A program made the translations under genes and the position numbers. A model generated the notes under the pieces. That model worked only from the letters and a program-made list of their open reading frames with translations. It was not told the DNA's origin and did no database searches. Source: Silene noctiflora (taxonomy: Eukaryota > Streptophyta > Magnoliopsida > Caryophyllales > Caryophyllaceae). Taken from it: 64,000 nucleotides of DNA. Position 1 is the stretch's first letter. Each line of letters begins with the position of its first letter. The stretch is taken from the NCBI GenBank assembly GCA_009801015.1, contig VHZZ01000225.1, positions 2,200 through 66,199 of the forward strand, given 5' to 3'. Below are positions 57,996-64,000 of the stretch, in pieces.

Positions 57996-58802
57996 AATTT
58001 GGAAGATTCTCTAATTTACAATTCATAAAAGATGCCGAGTAGTAATTAAAATAATTCCTTATGACACAAAATATGCGTAAAAATATGATTTTATGTAATA
58101 CGGAGTATGATATTGTACAGATGAGTAACATTCAATCATATGTTGCACCTTGGTGCGTAGACATGGCTCTTCAACTAAAACTGCAATATAATCCTAATTG
58201 CGCAATAAATAATTACGGCATTGATTGATTTGATTTTAGATTTTATGCTCAAAACTCTTCATATGTCATATACTCCTATGGTTTATACACAACAAGTTTA
58301 CAAGTCTACAATTGTTGTGTGCTAGCTATTCTAGGTGTAGTTACTAATACTCTCAAATTATTATTACGGAGTATTATTTTTTTGGGCAGTCGAAAAAACT
58401 TTTTATACGGCTACCAACAAAAAAAATAATTTTGAGAGTGTTAGTAACTACATCTGTATAACGCTTATAAAAATAATTTGAGTTTTTACACTCTCAAATT
58501 ATTAATTCAACACATATATAGCATTAATTCCTAATTTATTTATCCGTGACCCGGTTAAAATTCCGTCACTAACTAATCATTTGTGTGTGACGTGTCGAAT
58601 AGACCAATATGAATATATGAATATATGATACGCCTTCAAAAAGCAAAGAAATACGATGACATCTGCAGGAGGTCCTCCATAAACTGAGCGCGAGACGATC
58701 ATCTGATTTGGATTCATTCCTATTCCTATTCCTATTCCCATACCTTGAAAGTTGAAACCCTAGTTTGTAATTCCGATCAAGATACTCATAAAATCAATCT
58801 GA
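57996..58802. other. Divergent promoter region, mannanase / TFIIF alpha
   Basis: About 1 kb between two divergent starts. It contains a small foldback element (58335-58455) and a (CCTATT)n run at about 58718-58740. No gene. Confidence 0.55.
58335..58455. mobile_element. Short foldback MITE
   Basis: GTAGTTACTAATACTCTCAA is mirrored by TTTTGAGAGTGTTAGTAACT about 60 bp further on. A further ACTCTCAAATTATTA copy lies at about 58491. Superfamily unknown. Confidence 0.65.
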
Positions 58803-61800
58803 ATGTCGTTTGATTTGATGCTTAAACCAACCTGCGGCGGATGCGGCTCAAACACCGATCTCTATGGCAGCAATTGTAAGCATTTAACGCTTTGCTCCAG
58901 CTGCGGCAAATCTATGGCCGAAAGTCGCGGCAAATGCTACCAATGTGGCGCCACTCTCACTCGTTTAATCAGGGTCTGCAACATCTCTCTCCTTCTCTAT
59001 CATATCAAGATTTCATTTTTATTAGGATGATTCATGTTTTCTTCTTCTTCTTCTTCTTGTATATGTTTAGGAGTATAATGTCAGGCAAAGCTCCAGCATT
59101 GACAAGAATTACTTCATAGGAAGGTTTGCAGCTGGCTTGCCTACCTTTTCTAACAAGAATTCTTCTCAAAATCAATGGAGTTTGGTAAAGGAGGGCATTA
59201 ATGGTCGTCACTTAACTGACTCTTTGAAGGTTACCTGCTCATCTTTTTATTCTTTTACTTATTTCCTCCCTATATTTTCTTATTTCGCTTTCGACTTCAT
59301 ATGTTTCTCTACCATTTTCTGGATTTATTTTTATGGCCAAAATGTAGCCGTATGTGAATGTGACCTTGGCTTTTCATGGAATTCACGCCTCAATATCGAT
59401 TTCATAGCATAGTGAAGCTGTCATACCAACTTGTTGTTAGCTGTTGGCCCCTTGTTTATTATGCTGAAATTATGCTTTCCTGCTGATCATTTTGTGTCAA
59501 TTTGATAGGATTGATGCCTCAACTTTGTATCTTCTCTTGTTTGTTGAATGGTTGATGCCTAGAAATACCGAAGATGAGTTGATAAAGTGTGACCTCTTAA
59601 GAATTCTGCACACACAATAAAACTTTGTATTATAAATTAAATCTGGAAACTTGTGTAGTACAAATGAAAGACACGATAATAAGACAATGTCTAATGCATC
59701 AGACATTTGATGCCGTTGGAATTCTTATTCTTATTCTTCCTCGCTACTAGTTACTTTTTCCTCTAGTGATATGGTGCTGCGACATTGTCTTTAATAGGAG
59801 AAGTTCAAGAACAAGCCTTGGTTGCTAGAAGATGAAACTGGGCAATCACAGTACCATGGGCATCTGGAGGGCACACAATCTGCTACATACTACCTATTAA
59901 TGTTGCAGGGGAAAGAGTTTGTTGCAATACCAGCTGGTTCATGGTATGCGTGGAATATTTGTTATCGTCTCAAGTCCTTTTTTCTGTCACTATTACTCTT
60001 ATTTTTCTACAATTGAAAGTTGAAACTGCAATGCATGCTCTTTTTGTCCAATAGGTAGCTATTATTATCGTCAGTCAAAGTAACTAGTTTGTTCCGAATA
60101 CCAACTTGAATATTATTGGATCATAATTTGTATATTTCCATTCATAAGCTATTAATGCTCATCTTAGGTACAACTTCAACAAGGTTGCACAATATAGACA
60201 ACTTACGATAGAAGAGGCAGAGGAGAAGATGAAGAATAGGAGGAAGACTGTAGATGGCTATGAAAGATGGATGATGAAGACTGCAAGCAATGGACCAGCC
60301 GCATTTGGGTATAACCCGGACGTCGTTAAGGAAACTCCTGCCGTTGGAGGAAAAGGACGCAAGAAATCAGACGGTGAAGCTGATGGTAATGTGTCGGATA
60401 AGGGAGAAGAAGATGAAGGCGAAGAGGCTGCTCGGAAGTCTAGGCTTGGGCTTAACAAGAAAGGTAGTGATGATGAGGATGATGAAGGTCGAAGAGGAGG
60501 TGATTTTGATGACGATGATGACAATATTGAGAAGGGTAAGGAATGCATTTTGTTCCTTTTATCTTTAGAAATATGTCTCTCAGTGTTTAGGCTTTCTTTA
60601 TATGGTCATCCTTTGATTGTTTATCGTGATTTGCAGCCACTTTTTCATGGTTGGGTTGTTCGAACATTTAGTAAGTATGATAAGAATGATGTATGGACCG
60701 TAAAGTGGGTATGGTATCCGGTACCCCCTACACTAAGGGTTTGCTTGGATAGTCAGCTCAAGTGGTAAGAGCACTCTTACTCCAGCCATGAAGTTGGGGA
60801 TTTGATTCTCTCCCGCGTCATAACTCACATTAGTGTGCTCATTTGAACCCAAAAAAAAAGGGTTTGCTTGGATTTGGAATAAATCTCATGTATGTTTGAA
60901 TGATTATGATTATAAAATGAGAAACATATACAACTACAACAACAAAGTCTTAGGCTCTTAGCATTTTGGGACCAACTTACACGGAGCAATGATAACAACA
61001 TTACCCTCGTACCACAATGGCTTTGGCTCCCACCAATCACAGGATGGGGGGTACTCAGATTTACCTAGAAGTTGGTCCCGAATGGTCCATAATGAAATCA
61101 CACTGAGAATTGCTTCTTTACTACTCATGTAATTAAAAAGCATAGAACAGAAAGTCTTTTAGGGAATGGAACAAATGAGCTTATGCAAAGCATTAGAAGA
61201 AATTTTTAGGATGAAAAAAAGAACATAAACTGATAAAAGTAGAAACTTGTCAAGTAGAAATGAGTGTTTAGATTAAAAGCAAAGAGGAGAGGAGGAATTG
61301 GGTGAACCTACAAGGGAACTAAGAAGAGCAATGAACATATATTGGTCTTTTATTCGATTGAAATTAAGGTCTATGGATGATCTTTAAGCAATGGCTGATT
61401 GAAAGTTTTGTTGTGTGTGGTCAATCGTTTTATTTTTTAATCCGACCTCTGCTAGGTGATGATTGGGAGCATGAGGAGATCTTCACTGATGATGATGAAG
61501 CTGTTGGTATTAATCCCGAGGAGCGAGAAGACTTGTTAGCGCCTGAAGTTCCTGCTCCACCTGAAATTAAGGAGGTTTGTTTTTAATGAGCTGTTTTCTC
61601 TTTTGCTCCGTACTGCTAAAAGTAAACAAACAAAGGAGGTCTTATAATTAAGAAGGAGATGAATGAGACGGTATAATTACAAAATGTAAAGGTAGTGCTC
61701 ATTGCTGTTCAATAATTAGTGATTGTTTTTAATCTCGATGCCTTGGTAGTTGGTACCTTAACAAGGTTTATACTCTCATTAGTTATTGAGTTTGTAGTAT

Positions 61801-63337
61801 GACATGCAGAGATTTGCAAAGCTGGACCTGATAAAAGTAAGCTCTTTTTGTTTTTCCTTTTTCGAAAAAGCAACCTACACTCATGCTATTAAGTGCCATG
61901 TTTTAGGATGATGATGAAGAAGAAGAAGAAGATGGTGGTGAAGAGGAGGGCAAGCTGAGTAAATCGGGAAAAGAGCTGAAAAAATTGCTTGGACGGTCCA
62001 ATGGACTCAGCGATTCTGACTCAGAAGAAGAGGATGATAGCTCAGGCAAAAGAAAGAAAGATGAGGATGAAGACGATGATGTAAGTCTACTGTCACTCAT
62101 GTAATTTTATACATGCTAAAGGTGGAGTTGGTAAAGTAATTGTAATTTGTCAGGAGGATGAGGACCGCCCTTCTCCTGCTGTAGCTCCAAAATTGAAAGA
62201 TCCTAAGGAAGAACCTAGTGATAGCCCTGCAAAACCAGCTCGAGGGACTTCTACCTCAAAATCGGCTAAAGGAAAGAGGAAACATGGTGAAGATACAAAA
62301 GCTGCTACTGGTGCCGCATCAAAGAAGATAAAGGCAGAAAGTGTATGAATCCTTTTAATCTGAATGCTTTAATTAATCTGTTGATTATTGTCTTCAATTT
62401 CTTATGAGTTTTTGTTTGATAATAGGACGTTAAGCCTACCATAAAAGAAGAGCCCTCAAAGGGCAGTGGGGCTGCGGCTTCAAAAACTACACCATCATCT
62501 TCCAAGACTGGCACATCCTCCACTCAAGGGCCTGTCAGAGAAGAGGAAATTAGGGCCGTTTTATTGCAGAGAGCACCACTAACTACTTCTGAACTGGTGG
62601 CCACATTTAAAGCTAGACTGAAGTCACCAGAGGTACATTTTCCTACTTCTCACTTGTTCCGAAAAATTTCTTGCTTGTGAATTAGTTTGCTATGAAAATT
62701 TAAGATGCTTTATGCAGGTAGTTCTGGTTTTTGTTCTCATCTTTAATAATTCCTTTTCTAGCTTGAATCTTGACATGGCCTTACACTCTTGGGTTTGATT
62801 TAAACCCTCTAATATTTCCATTCGCAAAATTCTCCTGGCCGCTTAATTTTGACAAACAGTTGAGGCTCTGTGAGCTCTAACCTAAATGCCTCGAGGATGC
62901 TTAGATGCGACTTTTGCACCAGTCGTATCGAACAAAGTGTGCTACCATGCAATCTCCATATTTTCTTCTTTTAATATTCCCTTCCATTTGATCCATTATA
63001 GCTAGATTTGGTACTTGTACATGTAGGCCCTTTTTAGAAATCCAGAAAAAGGTGTTGCCGCAAAGTTTAATTTTTAAAATCCGTATATGTTTTCTAAAAC
63101 ATCGCCATACTCGTGAATGAGCGCCTCTCCACCTTGGTGCGGGCCTCGCCTTTTTAAACTAAGGTTAAAATTTGTTTACCAGAACGTTTGCATTTTGTGC
63201 CAATGATAAATAACCTTTGTGCTTTTCCATTGTGAAATTCCTTTCTGCAGGACAAGAAGGCTTTTGCCGAAATTTTGAAGAGAATATCCAAGATTCAGAA
63301 GAATAATAATCTGAACTATGTTGTGTTGAGGAAGTAA
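58803..63337 (+). CDS. General transcription factor TFIIF alpha subunit (RAP74)
   Basis: Nine exons (58803-58973, 59071-59229, 59798-59943, 60168-60535, 61456-61574, 61907-62080, 62154-62342, 62426-62632, 63251-63337) give 539 aa. A zinc-ribbon-like N-terminus (CGGCG, CSSCGKSM, CYQCG) is the plant form. The RAP74 dimerisation region follows (IDKNYFIGRFAAGLPTFSN, then YYLLMLQGKEFVAIPAGSWY and YNFNKVAQYRQLTIEEAEEK). The long acidic/basic linker (GDDWEHEEIFTDDDEAVG, LSKSGKELKKLLGR) leads to a C-terminal winged helix ending NNLNYVVLRK. With TFIIF beta it recruits RNA polymerase II to promoters and binds the FCP1 phosphatase. Nuclear. The 920-bp fourth intron holds a SINE; the last intron holds a MITE relative. 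A short frame near 61810-61850 was left out because exon 5 joins directly to the DDDEEEEE exon. Confidence 0.92.
60751..60859 (+). mobile_element. tRNA-derived SINE, 109 bp, with 14-bp target duplication
   Basis: AGTCAGCTCAAGTGGTAAGA resembles a tRNA D-arm (polymerase III box A), and GGATTTGATTCTC about 30 bp on resembles box B. The element ends in nine A. The 14-bp GGGTTTGCTTGGAT stands both before (60737-60750) and after (60860-60873). No mismatch in the duplication, so a fairly recent insertion. Confidence 0.85.
60920..61110. mobile_element. Possible LINE/SINE 3'-end fragment
   Basis: ACAACTACAACAACAAAGTC then TTTTGGGACCAACTTACA resembles the ACAACAACAAAGCCTTA...TGGGGTCGGCTACA tail known from plant RTE-type LINEs and their SINEs. 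Diverged; boundaries unclear. Confidence 0.35.
62862..63163. mobile_element. Diverged hAT-MITE relative in the last RAP74 intron
   Basis: Right end GGTGCGGGCCTCGCC then TTTTTAAACTAAG matches the right end of the 42654-43035 element. Left half with AATGCCTCGAGGATGCTTAG is more eroded. Left boundary approximate. Confidence 0.55.
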
Positions 63338-63867
63338 CGTGCACTTTACAACTCAAAGCGCTCAGAGTTTTTGTTGTTAGCTATTGCCGTTTGCACTATA
63401 TAGATCGATATTTTGGTCATATATTTTGGTCATATATAATCACTCTATGTGAAGAGCTTGGATCATTCTCGGCTTTTTGTTCTATTCCGTGTGTTCCAGG
63501 TGTAATTGATGAGGTGTTTTGATTGCTCAGATATGAAGGTGAAAAATTACTACTTTATATATAGTGAATAATAACAAAGTTGTCAGGTACGTTTTTATTG
63601 AATGTTTTGATGGGGCTGTTATTTGATTTTAGCGATATATTACTATCATATTTTTGCCAAACGTTTGGGGCTTATTTGCCCGTTCCCCGATCAACCGATA
63701 ATCCCGTCTTTGTCAAAAGCTTTGCCATGAATTGAAGTAAACCAAGACGTTAAGTAATTCAGGTGGATAAATGAGAGTGATTATCACCAATACATTAGAC
63801 ACCCCCACGTTTCATTATTTTCTGATCTCAAAAGTTAACAAAGATGATTACCATAATTAAACGTCAT
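63338..63867. other. RAP74 3' flank
   Basis: AT-rich 3' untranslated and spacer DNA with duplicated ATATTTTGGTCATATAT (63408-63440). No gene recognised. Confidence 0.5.
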
Positions 63868-64000
63868 TTAAAAGAGCAACACTGTGAAGATGATGAAACA
63901 AGTGAGCATAATAATGGTTCCACAGATGCGGGTTGAAGAGGAAGGAGCAGAGGGTTCCTGGGCCAAGAATGCAGCATTCTTTGTTGTTGAGGGGTGAAGA
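63868..64000 (-). CDS. Possible 3' end of a gene cut by the window edge
   Basis: A minus-strand frame stays open for 43 codons from the right edge to a TAA at 63870-63868. Its C-terminus is a hydrophobic segment (CGTIIMLTCFIIFTVLLF) after a Ser/Pro/Ala-rich stretch (EPSAPSSSTR). This would suit a small tail-anchored or GPI-anchor-like protein. No family recognised; it could be chance. Confidence 0.3.
   Translation of the reverse strand, partial: LHPSTTKNAAFLAQEPSAPSSSTRICGTIIMLTCFIIFTVLLF

Noticed and set aside
61800-61855. Possible extra RAP74 exon (around MQRFAKLDLIK)
   Set aside because: Joining 61574 directly to 61907 keeps the frame and the family's acidic DDDEEEEE sequence; the extra piece would need weak sites.
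1-64000. Search for tRNA, rRNA, CRISPR and operon-like features
   Set aside because: No cloverleaf-like sequence other than the SINE, no rRNA, no spaced identical repeats; a plant nuclear window is not expected to hold CRISPR arrays or ribosome binding sites.

Overview
This is eukaryotic nuclear DNA from a flowering plant, almost certainly a eudicot. It is AT-rich, its genes are split by GT-AG introns, it is full of short foldback repeats, and its genes are plant-specific types: a PPR-SMR plastid protein, plant INT inositol transporters, a VTC4-type phosphatase, a HIPP metallochaperone, UPL5 and a phytocystatin. A Caryophyllales origin would fit the repeat style, but that is a weak inference.

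Layout. 1-775 is the end of a 158-bp satellite array. A HIPP gene (1576-2596, +) and an intronless PPR-SMR gene (3990-6023, +) follow. Two inositol-transporter paralogs then stand head to head: INT-A (7286-9431, -) and INT-B (19866-22093, +). About 10.4 kb of repeat-rich DNA separates them, holding LTR-retroelement debris, MITEs and a scaffold gap inside a palindrome. Next come a 12-exon VTC4/inositol monophosphatase gene (23890-26020, -), a cystatin (26849-27208, -), a possible small membrane protein (27991-28377, -) and an F-box gene (31132-32718, -). After a gene-free stretch lies the HECT ligase UPL5 (35979-45817, +), with introns of 2.2 and 4.9 kb that carry several repeats. An array of about eight degenerate 0.3-kb units (46413-48711) precedes the USP39/SAD1 splicing-factor gene (48896-52945, +). 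The window closes with a GH5 endo-mannanase (53869-57803, -), the TFIIF alpha/RAP74 gene (58803-63337, +) and a possible gene end running off the right edge.

Exon structures were worked out by hand, by joining splice sites so that family-conserved protein sequence reads through. In all eight multi-exon genes the summed exons give an intact frame and a length that fits what I recall of the family.

Functional links. Two myo-inositol importers and an inositol-phosphate/L-galactose-1-phosphate phosphatase within 19 kb make a suggestive inositol/ascorbate neighbourhood, though it may be chance. UPL5, USP39 and RAP74 are housekeeping genes of ubiquitination, splicing and transcription. No clearly novel system was found. 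The best leads are a GC-AG intron in UPL5, reciprocal intron differences between the INT paralogs, a duplicated 3' splice site in USP39, a repeat family at both ends of the window, and several unusually readable transposon insertions.
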